The notes under the pieces were generated by a model. That model searched no databases. It saw only the letters and a program-made list of their open reading frames with translations, and was not told where the DNA came from. Source: an uncultured Bacteroidia bacterium (GTDB lineage: Bacteria > Bacteroidota > Bacteroidia > NS11-12g > UBA955). From it: a stretch of DNA of 64,000 nucleotides. This document shows positions 23,317-32,821 of this stretch, in pieces. Each line of letters starts with the position of its first letter. The first letter of the stretch is position 1. The stretch lies in contig CALSSY010000007.1 in the NCBI GenBank assembly GCA_943789135.1, forward strand, positions 64,001-128,000, given 5' to 3'. Position numbers and translations under genes: made by a program.

Positions 23317-24153
23317 TTATTTGTTACGTTTGGTTTTTCTCTTTTCAATGATTAAACGACTTGAATTTTTCTTTGGAGAACGAGTCTTCTGTCCCTGTGA
23401 ATAAATCAAGTTTCTTGAACGTGGCTGTCCACCTTTGTTACGGCCTTCACCACCACCCATGGGGTGATCTACTGGGTTCATCGCAGCTGGACGAACACGA
23501 GGACGACGACCTAACCAACGGCTTCTACCTGCTTTACCTTTAACCTCTTGCTGATGCTCGCTGTTTGATAAAACACCTATTGTAGCCATACACTCTCCTA
23601 ACACAAAACGACTTTCACCTGAAGGCAACTTCAAAGCAACATATTTGCCTTCTTTTGCCATCAACTGCGCATAAGTACCAGCTGAACGACAAATGCGTCC
23701 ACCTTGACCTGGCTGTAATTCGATATTGTGAATTAAGGTACCTAATGGCATTTCCTTCATAGGCATAGCATTACCTAAATCAGGAGAAACTCCTGAACCT
23801 TGTGCAATGGTTTGACCTACTTTAATGCCACCTGGTGCTAAGATGTAGCGCTTTTCACCATCGGTATATTCTACTAGAGAAATGAAAGCTGAACGATTAG
23901 GATCGTACTCAACTGTTTTCACTTCCCCTGTAACAGTAACGTTGTTACGCTTAAAGTCGATGATACGATAACGACGCTTATGACCGCCACCAATGTAGCG
24001 CATAGTCATACGTCCCTGATTGTTACGACCACCAGATTTCTTGATAGGCAATAACAAACTCTTCTCTGGCTTACTTGTAGTAATTTCTTCGAAAGTGTTG
24101 GCCACTCTCGTTCTCATGCCAGGTGTGATTGGTTTTAATCTACGTACTCCCAT
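23317..24153 (-). CDS. rplB: 50S ribosomal protein L2
   Basis: 278 residues, required for peptidyl-transferase activity and subunit joining. [20 protein letters not shown] near residues 44-63 and the C-terminal [20 protein letters not shown] with the functionally key histidine are present. Confidence 0.98.
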   Translation of the reverse strand: MGVRRLKPITPGMRTRVANTFEEITTSKPEKSLLLPIKKSGGRNNQGRMTMRYIGGGHKRRYRIIDFKRNNVTVTGEVKTVEYDPNRSAFISLVEYTDGEKRYILAPGGIKVGQTIAQGSGVSPDLGNAMPMKEMPLGTLIHNIELQPGQGGRICRSAGTYAQLMAKEGKYVALKLPSGESRFVLGECMATIGVLSNSEHQQEVKGKAGRSRWLGRRPRVRPAAMNPVDHPMGGGEGRNKGGQPRSRNLIYSQGQKTRSPKKNSSRLIIEKRKTKRNK

Positions 24154-24156
24154 GTC

Positions 24157-24441
24157 TTAAACGTCTTTGTAAAAATCAATGTTAAAACCTTCTTTAAGTG
24201 TTACAAAGGCCTTTTTATACTTGTTAGTATAACCGGAGATTTGGCCTGTGCGGCGATTCTTGCGCGCTTTCCCCCGCTGGATCATGGTATTTACCGATTC
24301 AACTTCTACTTCATAGAAAGACTCAACGGCTTGTTTAATTTCGTCTTTTGTAGCTTTAGTATCTACAACGAAACCAAACTTACCCTTTTTGTCCATCAAT
24401 GAGCTAGACTTCTCGGTTACCAATGGCTTTTTAAGTATCAT
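24157..24441 (-). CDS. rplW: 50S ribosomal protein L23
   Basis: 94 residues; docking site for signal recognition particle and trigger factor at the tunnel exit. MILKKPLVTEKSSSLMDKKG and the basic loop IQRGKARKNRRTGQISGYTN are typical. Confidence 0.97.
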   Translation of the reverse strand: MILKKPLVTEKSSSLMDKKGKFGFVVDTKATKDEIKQAVESFYEVEVESVNTMIQRGKARKNRRTGQISGYTNKYKKAFVTLKEGFNIDFYKDV

Positions 24442-24442
24442 C

Positions 24443-25063
24443 TTATTTATTCTCTTGTAACTTGTTCAATGCTCCTTCAGTAAGTATTAGGCTCTTACAT
24501 TTCAATACTTGATAGGTATTCAAATCAGCCGCACACATTACATCGTTATTTGGTAGGTTACGACCTGAAAGGTAAACGTTCGTGTTGTTATCTGAAGTAA
24601 CCAATAACGTTGAACCTGTAACTTTCAAAGCCGCTAACATATTTTTGAATTCTGCAGTTTTAGGAGTGTCCATGTGCAAATCTTCAATCACAACAATAGC
24701 ATTATCTTTTGCCTTGTAGGATAGAGCAGACAAACGGGCCAATCTCTTTAACTTTTTATTCAACTTAAAACTGTAATCACGTGGACGTGGACCGTGTATA
24801 CGAGCACCACCAACATAAATACCAGCTTTCAAAGAACCGTGACGAGCTCCACCAGTACCCTTTTGACGGAATACCTTACGAGTTGAACGGTGTATTTCTC
24901 TACGCTCCTTAGTTTTATGCGTTCCCTGACGTTTGTTAGCCATGTACTGCTTAACATCTAAGTAGATAGCATGATCGTTTGGCTCAACTGCGAAAATCTC
25001 CGCAGGTAACGTAACCGTACGACCTGTTTCAGCACCTTGCTTATTTAATACTTTAACTTCCAT
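24443..25063 (-). CDS. rplD: 50S ribosomal protein L4
   Basis: 206 residues; the loop reaching into the exit tunnel carries RQKGTGGARHGSLKAGIYVG near residues 67-86. In E. coli L4 also represses the S10 operon; no such leader structure was seen here, where rpsJ follows fusA directly. Confidence 0.97.
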   Translation of the reverse strand: MEVKVLNKQGAETGRTVTLPAEIFAVEPNDHAIYLDVKQYMANKRQGTHKTKERREIHRSTRKVFRQKGTGGARHGSLKAGIYVGGARIHGPRPRDYSFKLNKKLKRLARLSALSYKAKDNAIVVIEDLHMDTPKTAEFKNMLAALKVTGSTLLVTSDNNTNVYLSGRNLPNNDVMCAADLNTYQVLKCKSLILTEGALNKLQENK

Positions 25064-25066
25064 GAC

Positions 25067-25684
25067 TTACTTTTCTATAAAAACGGTGGAACCATTATGA
25101 CCTGGGATAGAACCCTTCAAAACCAATACATTCTTTTCTGTATCAATTTTCAAAACAGTCAAGTTAAATGCTTTAACACGCTCACCACCCATACGACCGG
25201 CCATACGAGTACCCTTGAATACACGGGCAGGGAATGAACACGCACCGATAGAACCCGGAGCACGCAAACGGTTATGCTGACCGTGAGTTGCTTGACCAAC
25301 ACCACCAAAACCGTGGCGCTTAACAACCCCTTGAAAACCTTTACCCTTAGACGTACCTACTACATCAACAAATTCACCTTCTTCGAAGATGCTTACGTCA
25401 ATGATAGAACCTAAGGTCACATCCATATCGCAATCGCGGTATTCTACAACATCAGATTTTGCAGTAGTATTTGCTTTCTCAAAGTGGCCTCTTTCAGCAG
25501 AATTAACTTTACGTTGCTTCTTCTCACCAAATGCCAATTGAACTGCATTGTAACCGTCTTTTACTTCAGTCTTAACTTGTGTAACCACACAAGGACCAGC
25601 TTGAACTACCGTACATGCAACACGCTTACCGTTTGCATCGAATACGCTAGTCATTCCTAATTTTTTTCCAATTAAACCGTTCAT
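25067..25684 (-). CDS. rplC: 50S ribosomal protein L3
   Basis: 205 residues; an early assembly protein near the peptidyl-transferase centre. [20 protein letters not shown] at the start and [20 protein letters not shown] in the core loop are diagnostic. Confidence 0.98.
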   Translation of the reverse strand: MNGLIGKKLGMTSVFDANGKRVACTVVQAGPCVVTQVKTEVKDGYNAVQLAFGEKKQRKVNSAERGHFEKANTTAKSDVVEYRDCDMDVTLGSIIDVSIFEEGEFVDVVGTSKGKGFQGVVKRHGFGGVGQATHGQHNRLRAPGSIGACSFPARVFKGTRMAGRMGGERVKAFNLTVLKIDTEKNVLVLKGSIPGHNGSTVFIEK

Positions 25685-25689
25685 ATCTC

Positions 25690-25998
25690 TTACAATTTAA
25701 TTTCAACCTCAACACCACTTGGAAGTTCAATCTTCATAAGTGCGTCTACGGTCTTTGTGGAACCATTAAAAATATCGATAAGGCGCTGATACGTACAGTA
25801 CTGGAACTGCTCACGAGCTTTCTTATTTACGTGAGGAGAACGCAAAACTGTAAAGATTTTCTTGCGCGTAGGCAGAGGCACGGGACCGCTTACTACAACC
25901 CCTGTCGTGCGTACCGCCTTTACGATCTTCTCTGCTGATTTATCCAGCAAATTGTGATCGAAAGACTTTAGTTTGATTCTTATTTTCTGATTAACCAT
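25690..25998 (-). CDS. rpsJ: 30S ribosomal protein S10
   Basis: 102 residues. [20 protein letters not shown] and [20 protein letters not shown] are the family signatures. Besides its ribosomal role S10 is the NusE antitermination factor. It follows fusA by 17 nt, which joins the str and S10 operons here. Confidence 0.98.
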   Translation of the reverse strand: MVNQKIRIKLKSFDHNLLDKSAEKIVKAVRTTGVVVSGPVPLPTRKKIFTVLRSPHVNKKAREQFQYCTYQRLIDIFNGSTKTVDALMKIELPSGVEVEIKL

Positions 25999-26015
25999 TA
26001 TAGTTGATTTCTAAA

Positions 26016-28112
26016 TTAACCGTTAACTTTCTTAAGCACTTCCTCTGCAATATTCTTAGGCGTTTCAGCATAATGACTGAATTCCATAGAACTGTTTGCA
26101 CGACCTGAAGTGATTGTACGTAAAGTTGTAACGTATCCGAACATTTCGCTCAATGGCACCTTAGCTTTAACAACCTGTGCACCACCACGCTCGTCCATAC
26201 CTTCCATTTGTCCACGACGACGGTTTAAGTCTCCCATTACATCACCTGTATTTTCATCAGGGGTAACAACTTCTAATTTCATTATTGGTTCCAATAAGAT
26301 AGGACCACAGTTTTTAGCTGCTGAACGGAAACCTTGTTTCGCCGCAACTTCAAACGATAATGAATCAGAATCCACTGGGTGGAAAGAACCATCAAACAAA
26401 CGAACTTTAATACGATCAATAGCATAACCTGCTAAAACACCGTTCTGCATAGCCGCTTTAAAACCTTTCTCTACAGATGGAATGAATTCACGTGGAATTG
26501 AACCACCAACAACTTCATTCACAAACTGCAAGCCTTCGCCTTGGAAAGATTCATCAGCTGGACCAATTTCAAATTGGATATCCGCAAATTTACCGCGACC
26601 ACCTGTTTGTTTCTTATATGTTTCACGATGAGTGAAGTTTCTGGTTAATGCCTCTTTGTAATTTACTTGAGGAGCACCTTGATTACACTCAACTTTGAAT
26701 TCTCTTCTTAAACGATCAACAATGATATCCAAGTGCAACTCACCCATACCTGAAATAACCGTTTGTCCGCTATCCTCGTCTGTATGAACACGGAAAGTAG
26801 GATCTTCTTCAGCCAATTTTGACAAAGCCATTCCTAACTTATCCGTATCAGCCTGAGTTTTAGGCTCGATAGCCAATCCGATTACAGGATCAGGGAAATC
26901 CATACTTTCAAGAATGATGGGATGTTTTTCGTCACATAGGGTATCACCCGTTTTGATATCTTTAAATCCAACAGCAGCTCCAATATCACCAGCGCCTAAG
27001 AACTCGATAGGATTCTGCTTGTTAGCATGCATTTGGAATATACGAGATATACGCTCTTTATTTCCTGTACGCATGTTTAATACGTAAGAACCTGCATCTA
27101 GTTTACCCGAATAAGCACGGATAAAGCACAAACGACCAACGTAAGGATCAGTAGCAATTTTAAATGCTAATGCCGCAAACGGTTCGCTGTAAGCAGGCTT
27201 ACGTGTAATTTCAGCTTCAGTATCAGGATGCGTACCCTTGATATCTTCGATATCCATAGGGCTAGGCATTAACTCCATAACCATGTCTAACATGGTTTGT
27301 ACACCCTTATTTTTGAATGAAGAACCACACATCATCGGAACAATCTTCAAATCGATTACAGCTTGACGCAAACAATCTAAGATTTCACGCTCGGTGATGC
27401 TGGTTGGATCTTCAAAGAATTTTTCCATGATTTTGTCGTCGTACTCAGAAACAGCCTCGAGTAATTTTTCTCTCCATTCTGTAGCTTCGTCGACCATATC
27501 AGCTGGAATTTCAATTTCTTTGAAAGTCATTCCATAATTGTCTTCGTCCCAAATAATTCCACGGAAATTGATCAAATCAACAACACCTTGGAACTTGTCT
27601 TCAGCACCGATAGGTAACTGAAGTGGAACTGCATTACTTCCTAACATAGATTTAACTTGCGCTACTACATTAAGGAAGTCAGCTCCTGAACGGTCCATTT
27701 TATTAACGAAACCGATACGAGGAACTTTATAGTTATCGGCAAGGCGCCAGTTAGTTTCTGATTGTGGCTCAACACCATCAACAGAACTAAACAAGAACAC
27801 CAAACCATCCAATACACGCAAAGAACGATTTACCTCAACGGTAAAATCTACGTGACCTGGAGTATCAATGATATTGATATGATAATCTTGATTGCGGTAT
27901 TTCCAGAATACAGTGGTAGCAGCAGAGGTAATGGTAATACCACGCTCCTGCTCTTGTGCCATCCAATCCATGGTAGCACCACCGTCGTGTACCTCACCTA
28001 TTTTGTGGTTTACACCTGCGTAAAAAAGGATACGCTCGGTTGTCGTTGTTTTACCTGCATCGATATGCGCGGCAATTCCAATATTTCTGGTAAATTTTAA
28101 ATCGCGTGCCAT
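26016..28112 (-). CDS. fusA: Translation elongation factor G
   Basis: GTPase that drives ribosomal translocation, 698 residues. The P loop is [19 protein letters not shown] near residues 15-33, followed by DTPGHVDF and [10 protein letters not shown]. Domains II to V follow, with [18 protein letters not shown] in domain III and the C-terminal [20 protein letters not shown]. Length and motifs fit the standard EF-G. It sits between rpsG and rpsJ. Confidence 0.98.
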   Translation of the reverse strand: MARDLKFTRNIGIAAHIDAGKTTTTERILFYAGVNHKIGEVHDGGATMDWMAQEQERGITITSAATTVFWKYRNQDYHINIIDTPGHVDFTVEVNRSLRVLDGLVFLFSSVDGVEPQSETNWRLADNYKVPRIGFVNKMDRSGADFLNVVAQVKSMLGSNAVPLQLPIGAEDKFQGVVDLINFRGIIWDEDNYGMTFKEIEIPADMVDEATEWREKLLEAVSEYDDKIMEKFFEDPTSITEREILDCLRQAVIDLKIVPMMCGSSFKNKGVQTMLDMVMELMPSPMDIEDIKGTHPDTEAEITRKPAYSEPFAALAFKIATDPYVGRLCFIRAYSGKLDAGSYVLNMRTGNKERISRIFQMHANKQNPIEFLGAGDIGAAVGFKDIKTGDTLCDEKHPIILESMDFPDPVIGLAIEPKTQADTDKLGMALSKLAEEDPTFRVHTDEDSGQTVISGMGELHLDIIVDRLRREFKVECNQGAPQVNYKEALTRNFTHRETYKKQTGGRGKFADIQFEIGPADESFQGEGLQFVNEVVGGSIPREFIPSVEKGFKAAMQNGVLAGYAIDRIKVRLFDGSFHPVDSDSLSFEVAAKQGFRSAAKNCGPILLEPIMKLEVVTPDENTGDVMGDLNRRRGQMEGMDERGGAQVVKAKVPLSEMFGYVTTLRTITSGRANSSMEFSHYAETPKNIAEEVLKKVNG

Positions 28113-28124
28113 TTAATTCTTTTC

Positions 28125-28595
28125 TTAAGCTCTAAAATGTGAGAATGCTTTGTTGGCTTCAGCCATTTTGTGAGTATCTTCTTTCTTCTTTACAGAAGCT
28201 CCTTCGCTCTTAGACGCAGCAATAATTTCAGCAGCCAATTTCTCAGGCATGCTCTTCTCGTTGCGCTTACGAGCGTATCCAATTAACCACTTCATGCCTT
28301 GAGCTACTTTTCTCTTTTGGGGAATTTCAGTAGGGATCTGGAAAGTAGCACCACCTACACGGCGTGCTTTAACTTCCACTGAAGGCATTACATTGTTCAT
28401 GGCTTTTCTCCATGTTTCAATACCAGGCTCTTCGGTAATCTTTTTTTCTACTATATCTAAAGCGGTGTAGAATATGTTCAATGAAACAGATTTCTTTCCA
28501 TCGTACATCATCCCGTTAACGAAACGTGTTACCATCACGTCGTTGAATTTTGGATCGGGTGTAAGAATGCGTTTTTTAGCGCGCGTTTTTCTCAT
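28125..28595 (-). CDS. rpsG: 30S ribosomal protein S7
   Basis: 156 residues; nucleates the 30S head and touches E-site tRNA. DGKKSVSLNIFYTALDIVEK near residues 33-52, and PSVEVKARRVGGATFQIPTE. In E. coli S7 is the translational repressor of the str operon. It starts 3 nt after rpsL. Confidence 0.98.
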   Translation of the reverse strand: MRKTRAKKRILTPDPKFNDVMVTRFVNGMMYDGKKSVSLNIFYTALDIVEKKITEEPGIETWRKAMNNVMPSVEVKARRVGGATFQIPTEIPQKRKVAQGMKWLIGYARKRNEKSMPEKLAAEIIAASKSEGASVKKKEDTHKMAEANKAFSHFRA

Positions 28596-28598
28596 GGC

Positions 28599-28979
28599 TT
28601 ATTTTTTTGCTTTTGGCTTTTTGGTTCCGTACTTACTTCTTCTTTGATTTCTTCCATCAACACCAGCGGTGTCAAGCGCACCACGTACGATGTGGTAACG
28701 AACACCAGGTAAATCTTTTACCCTTCCGCCGCGCACCAAAACGATGCTGTGCTCCTGAAGGTTGTGACCTTCTCCCGGTATGTAAGCATTCACTTCTTTA
28801 CCGTTGGTCAAACGCACACGAGCAACCTTTCTCAATGCTGAGTTAGGCTTCTTAGGCGTGGTGGTGTATACACGGGTGCAAACCCCTCTTCTCTGAGGAC
28901 AAGAATCCAAAGCAGGAGACTTACTCTTAGTCTCGATTTCCTTGCGTCCTTTTCTAATTAACTGTTGAATAGTAGGCAT
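28599..28979 (-). CDS. rpsL: 30S ribosomal protein S12
   Basis: Decoding-centre protein, 126 residues from [20 protein letters not shown]. The frame is open to 29003, but those extra eight codons fall in the promoter -7 element and are not in S12 homologues, so the start is at 28979. [20 protein letters not shown] includes Lys43, the usual streptomycin-resistance position, with the sensitive-type lysine. First gene of the 31-gene block. Confidence 0.97.
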   Translation of the reverse strand: MPTIQQLIRKGRKEIETKSKSPALDSCPQRRGVCTRVYTTTPKKPNSALRKVARVRLTNGKEVNAYIPGEGHNLQEHSIVLVRGGRVKDLPGVRYHIVRGALDTAGVDGRNQRRSKYGTKKPKAKK

Positions 28980-29000
28980 ATTTTTTCCCAAAAAGGACGG

Positions 29001-29031
29001 CAAAATTACACTTATTTTTTATCAATATCAA
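29001..29031 (-). promoter_or_regulatory. Promoter of the ribosomal-protein block
   Basis: On the minus strand: TTG at 29031-29029, a 20-bp spacer and TAATTTTG at 29008-29001 (exact TAnnTTTG). It leaves a leader of under 20 nt before rpsL. No other clear promoter with adequate spacing was noticed inside the block, where most gaps are under 25 nt. Confidence 0.75.
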
Positions 29032-29150
29032 TAGCATGCGAAAAAAAAATCGCTTTTTATCATCTTTACATAAAATGCCACGCGGACTTATCGTCCATTA
29101 TTAAACCTCACGCCCCAAAAATCTATGGTTTATGTAGCATTCATCTTCAC

Positions 29151-29158
29151 TATATTTG
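29151..29158 (+). promoter_or_regulatory. Probable -7 element for the DUF1573 gene
   Basis: TATATTTG is an exact match to TAnnTTTG, 59 nt before the ATG at 29218. No convincing TTTG is seen at the matching upstream spacing, so only the -7 element is claimed. Confidence 0.5.
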
Positions 29159-29217
29159 TAGATAATAAGCAACCTTTTTCATAGTGTTGCTCGTCAGTAT
29201 ACTAAACCATATTATAT

Positions 29218-30381
29218 ATGTATTGTAATTCAATTCCATTTCGTTCATTTGTGCAAATCGCATTCTCTGCCTTTTTATTGTTTTCAAACCCCTTAAAATC
29301 TCAAAACACGCAAGGTGATAAACCCGGAATTTATTACCGTGAACGCGAACACGATTTCGGCGAACTTCAGGAATCTATGAAATTTGCAACACACCGATTT
29401 GAGTTTATAAACCGAACCCCAAAACCTGTTATTGTAAACAGGGTAGAATCGAGTTGTGGTTGTACAGCACCAAGTTGGAGTAGTGAACCCGTTGAACCCG
29501 GACAAAAGGGATATATTGAGGCCCGTTATGAAACTACAAACCGTTTGGGTAAGTTTGATAAAACCCTAACCGTATACACCAACTCCCCTTTTAGCCCTAT
29601 ATCTTACCTTGCCATTAAAGGTGATGTTATTCGTCCAAAAGAGGAAAACAATAAAAACACCTATATACCACCGGCAATCGGTCGCATAGACTTTGAGAAA
29701 TACCAAATTTCTTTCGATCCTCTTTTGGATAATCAGACGGCAATGAAGGAAATTCGGGTTATCAATCAGTCTTCTTTTAGTTCGCAACTCTATTTAGTTG
29801 CTGCTGAAAAACTCCCCCCTTATGCCAAGGTGATATATCCAAAAAATCTCGAACCTAATGAAATAGGTAAGATTCAAATATCAATTGATGGTAAGTTGGC
29901 CCCAGGATATGGGTTTGGAGGTTTCGAGCTTGCATTTCAATCCAATGCTCCCGGTTCCACTATGATTCCTGTGCAGGTGAGTTACACGCGCTCTCAATAT
30001 TTCCCCGAGCTCACCAAGCGGCAGCTTAGGCGTTCACCTAAGTTGAAAGTTGAACCTGCACTTTATGATTTCGGTAAGCAAGAGCGTTCTGGAGGATTCC
30101 TCTTCGGGGAATTTACCTTTATCAATACTGGAAAAGAAACGCTTGAAATCAAACAACTCAATACCGACTGTCCATGCATCACCTTCGAAGATTTCCCAAA
30201 AACTATCGAAGGCGGCAAAAAAATGAAAGTCAAATTCAAATTCGATACTGTTACAAAAACAGGAGCAAAAAGCATGGGTGTGCGCATTGTTAGTAACGAC
30301 CCTACAAATCCAGATCGATACATATGGGTAAAGGCCCAGTTCCCAGAGAAATACGAATATAAATGCCCGACTTGCCCTTAA
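29218..30381 (+). CDS. Secreted DUF1573 protein
   Basis: 387 residues with an N-terminal signal peptide ending near NPLKSQ. A DUF1573 domain follows at about 43-135 (EHDFGELQESMKFATHRFEF, then SSCGCTAPSWSSEPVEPGQK), and a second, more diverged one at about 280-380 (ALYDFGKQERSGGFLFGEFT, TDCPCITFEDFP). DUF1573 has an immunoglobulin-like fold, common in Bacteroidota envelopes, with no settled function. The chain ends YKCPTCP, a cysteine pair unusual for an exported tail. Its 3' end overlaps the convergent yebC by 4 nt. Confidence 0.85.
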   Translation: MYCNSIPFRSFVQIAFSAFLLFSNPLKSQNTQGDKPGIYYREREHDFGELQESMKFATHRFEFINRTPKPVIVNRVESSCGCTAPSWSSEPVEPGQKGYIEARYETTNRLGKFDKTLTVYTNSPFSPISYLAIKGDVIRPKEENNKNTYIPPAIGRIDFEKYQISFDPLLDNQTAMKEIRVINQSSFSSQLYLVAAEKLPPYAKVIYPKNLEPNEIGKIQISIDGKLAPGYGFGGFELAFQSNAPGSTMIPVQVSYTRSQYFPELTKRQLRRSPKLKVEPALYDFGKQERSGGFLFGEFTFINTGKETLEIKQLNTDCPCITFEDFPKTIEGGKKMKVKFKFDTVTKTGAKSMGVRIVSNDPTNPDRYIWVKAQFPEKYEYKCPTCP

Positions 30382-31094
30382 CGCAAGTTGTGATAAACGT
30401 TTTGAACGTCGTCATCGCCTTCGAGGCGCTCTATCAAATCTAGCACTTCCTGTGCTTGATCTTCATCAAGATCAACATACGAATGAGGAAGGTATTGCAG
30501 TTCCGCATTAGAAGTTGCAATGCCCATATCTTCCAATTGCTTTTGCATGATTCCGAAGTCCGTAAAACTTGTATATAGGTATACGTCCTCATCGTCGATT
30601 GCAAAATCTTCAAGACCGTGATCTATCAGCTCAAACTCAAATTCGTCCAAATCTCTGTCTCCTAAGGTTTCTTTAGAAATTTTAAAAACGCCTTTTCGCG
30701 TAAAATTAAAATCTAAAGATCCCGTTTTACCTAAGGTTCCACCACCTTTATTAAAATGCATTCTTACATTGGCTACTGTGCGGGTTGTATTATCGGTAGC
30801 CGTTTCTACCAATACACCCACACCGTGGGGAGCATAGCCTTCATAACGTACTTCTTCGTAATTGCCTTCCGATTTACTAAGTGCGCGTTTTATCGCAGCT
30901 TCTACCCTATCTTTAGGCATATTAACTGCCTTAGCGTTTTGAATTGCAACACGTAATCTCGGATTATAATCTGGATTTTCACCGCCCATTTTAACGGCTA
31001 TGGCAATTTCCTTCCCTAATTTCGTAAATTGTTTCGCCATTCGGTCGAAACGAGCAAACATCTTGTGTTTGCGCTTTTCAAACATCCTTCCCAT
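30378..31094 (-). CDS. yebC: YebC/PmpR-family regulator
   Basis: 238 residues. Proteins of this family bind DNA or assist translation of difficult sequences (TACO1-like). RVAIQNAKAVNMPKDRVEAA, YEGYAPHGVGVLVETATDNT and NKGGGTLGKTGSLDFNFTRK are the conserved segments in order. The start MGRMFEKRKHKMFARFDRMA aligns with the family start. It converges on the DUF1573 gene with a 4-nt overlap. Its targets here are unknown. Confidence 0.94.
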   Translation of the reverse strand: MGRMFEKRKHKMFARFDRMAKQFTKLGKEIAIAVKMGGENPDYNPRLRVAIQNAKAVNMPKDRVEAAIKRALSKSEGNYEEVRYEGYAPHGVGVLVETATDNTTRTVANVRMHFNKGGGTLGKTGSLDFNFTRKGVFKISKETLGDRDLDEFEFELIDHGLEDFAIDDEDVYLYTSFTDFGIMQKQLEDMGIATSNAELQYLPHSYVDLDEDQAQEVLDLIERLEGDDDVQNVYHNLR

Positions 31095-31250
31095 TGCTGC
31101 AAAAATATTGCTTTTAGTTTGTATTTGGTAAACAAGACAATTTAAAGGGTGTTTTACCTAAAAGTAACTTAACTTAATGTAATGATATTTTTTTGGTTAC
31201 AAATCCAAATCAGCTATTCAGTAGATTCGGATTTATAAATACTTCCGAAT

Positions 31251-31691
31251 ATGACACATCTACCATTTTTTGCCAAATTGTCGAAGCAAGGATTCCAAAT
31301 TGGAAGCGTTCCTTTGAATGTTTTGGATGTAATTCCCAATAATACGCCCGTTACTATTTTACAGGGTATATATTTTGATGAAAAAGGAAACGAAATCATT
31401 ACTGATGGAGAATTACTTATTCAAAACAAGTGGCATTTATGGTTATGGATTCATGAGCAGCCGTCTCTAATCTATTTGGAATTTACAATTCCTGGAAATC
31501 TAGTTTGGCAATTGCACTACAGTGAGTTAAAGCTCAACTGCCATCATTATCCAACACTGCAATTTTGGGTCGCTGAAATCATGAAAAAACTTCGAATTGA
31601 TGAAAAACACTCTATGGAAGTGTTGCTAAAATCGAAGGGTAGTGCGAAGATTTTGCTTAGTCAAGATTTGAAGGAACTTCAATTGGGTTAA
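31251..31691 (+). CDS. Hypothetical protein, 146 residues
   Basis: I do not recognise this product. It has no signal peptide and no obvious membrane helix. It is rich in Trp, Leu and His in the middle (WHLWLWIHEQPSLIYLEF), and the C-terminal third is lysine-rich. No clear promoter is visible in 31095-31250. Its 3' end overlaps the ddl-like gene tail-to-tail by 35 nt. Good size and a frame free of stops support a gene, but it could also be a lineage-specific or degraded ORF. Confidence 0.55.
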   Translation: MTHLPFFAKLSKQGFQIGSVPLNVLDVIPNNTPVTILQGIYFDEKGNEIITDGELLIQNKWHLWLWIHEQPSLIYLEFTIPGNLVWQLHYSELKLNCHHYPTLQFWVAEIMKKLRIDEKHSMEVLLKSKGSAKILLSQDLKELQLG

Positions 31692-32619
31692 GCCCTTCAA
31701 TTTTGTATTGCGACAAGCGCATCTGATCGTTAATTGCAATAAAGCGGCGCAACAGCTCACTTAAATCAATTTGATTTTCTCGCAATATCGCAGGAATCAA
31801 ACTTTTCCGCGGATGCATATTGGGCATTGTATTGATATCCAAAATATACATATGTCCATTAAACTCCCGAATGTCCACTCTCGACATATAGTTCAATCCA
31901 AATGTATTGTGGGACATAACGGCAGCTGCTTGTACTTCCATGCTCATTTCCTCGGTTAAAATAGGATGAAATTCACGTTGTGTAGTTCCAAATGCGCTTC
32001 CTGCAATAAATACATCTCTCGGAGGGAATGGTACAATTTCAACCGGCGGCAATACCTCATAACCACTTCCATCTGCTTTAGGGATAACTCCCACAGAGAA
32101 TTCGCGGCCAATTAAATACGGTTGTAATAAGGTATCGTTATCCAAGCCAAATGTCATTCGCGATGTGGCATCCGTAGAATCCATAATTTCAATTCCACGA
32201 TGACATCCACCAAACCGAGGTTTTTGAATATAACTTCCCTCAGTAATTTGAGACGTTTGGGTAATGGACACCGGTGTTCTCACCCCTTTTTCTAGTAACA
32301 ATTCTTCAACGGCCTTCTTATCTTGAGCTAATAATTGGGCATCACCACAACTGCTCAGGTGATTGATATCATTCAAGTCTAACCAAGTGGCTACTTCGGC
32401 TTGATTATAATTTCCAAATCCATAACACAAGTTCACTACATAATCCGCACTCTTTAATAAACTTGCTAATTCATCACAGGGTTGCGTCATATGCACGACT
32501 AATGTTTCAAAATCGTGATTCAGGGCATCAACAAAAGAGCGAACGGTTTCGAAATCGATATTCTCTTTCCAAGGGGTATACCGGCTCTCGGCATACAAAA
32601 TTGCTACAGTGGGCTTCAT
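31657..32619 (-). CDS. D-Ala-D-Ala ligase-like ATP-grasp protein
   Basis: 320-residue ATP-grasp ligase. The ATP lid and binding strand (YIQKPRFGGCHRGIEIM), LLQPYLIGREFSVGVIP (compare the GREFTVGV strand of Ddl) and the metal-binding end (YILDINTMPNM followed by KSLIPAI, compare the NTSPG and SLVP of Ddl) are in the right order. The Ddl N-terminal GGxSxE motif is missing, and the NTxPG motif reads NTMPN. So the fold is Ddl-like, but the substrate may be another peptide or amino-acid pair. It has its own promoter and no cell-wall neighbours. Confidence 0.85.
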   Translation of the reverse strand: MKPTVAILYAESRYTPWKENIDFETVRSFVDALNHDFETLVVHMTQPCDELASLLKSADYVVNLCYGFGNYNQAEVATWLDLNDINHLSSCGDAQLLAQDKKAVEELLLEKGVRTPVSITQTSQITEGSYIQKPRFGGCHRGIEIMDSTDATSRMTFGLDNDTLLQPYLIGREFSVGVIPKADGSGYEVLPPVEIVPFPPRDVFIAGSAFGTTQREFHPILTEEMSMEVQAAAVMSHNTFGLNYMSRVDIREFNGHMYILDINTMPNMHPRKSLIPAILRENQIDLSELLRRFIAINDQMRLSQYKIEGLNPIEVPSNLD

Positions 32620-32629
32620 AAAAGGGGCG

Positions 32630-32637
32630 CAAATATA
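32630..32637 (-). promoter_or_regulatory. -7 element of the ddl-like gene
   Basis: TATATTTG on the minus strand, exact TAnnTTTG, 10 nt before the ATG at 32619. No TTTG is found at the expected distance upstream; the region there is A-rich. The gap 32638-32766 holds no other feature. Confidence 0.6.
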
Positions 32638-32768
32638 GAAAAAGCACTTATAGTTTTTTTGAAGAAAAATTAAGTTTGTGTCAACTTTGTATTAAAATCA
32701 CAAACGCATCAATTTAAATAACTATCAAACAACAACTTAAAAAATGAATCAAGATTAAGAAATCACAA

Positions 32769-32808
32769 AAAACAACACAATTCCTTAACAAAGTAATTGT
32801 GTTGTTTT
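32769..32808 (-). terminator. Terminator after the TonB-dependent receptor
   Basis: Perfect 14-bp stem, AAAACAACACAATT at 32769-32782 with 32795-32808, over a 12-nt loop. On the minus strand it is followed by a run of six T. It lies 13 bp beyond the receptor stop codon. Confidence 0.85.
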
Positions 32809-32821
32809 CAAATGACTTATG

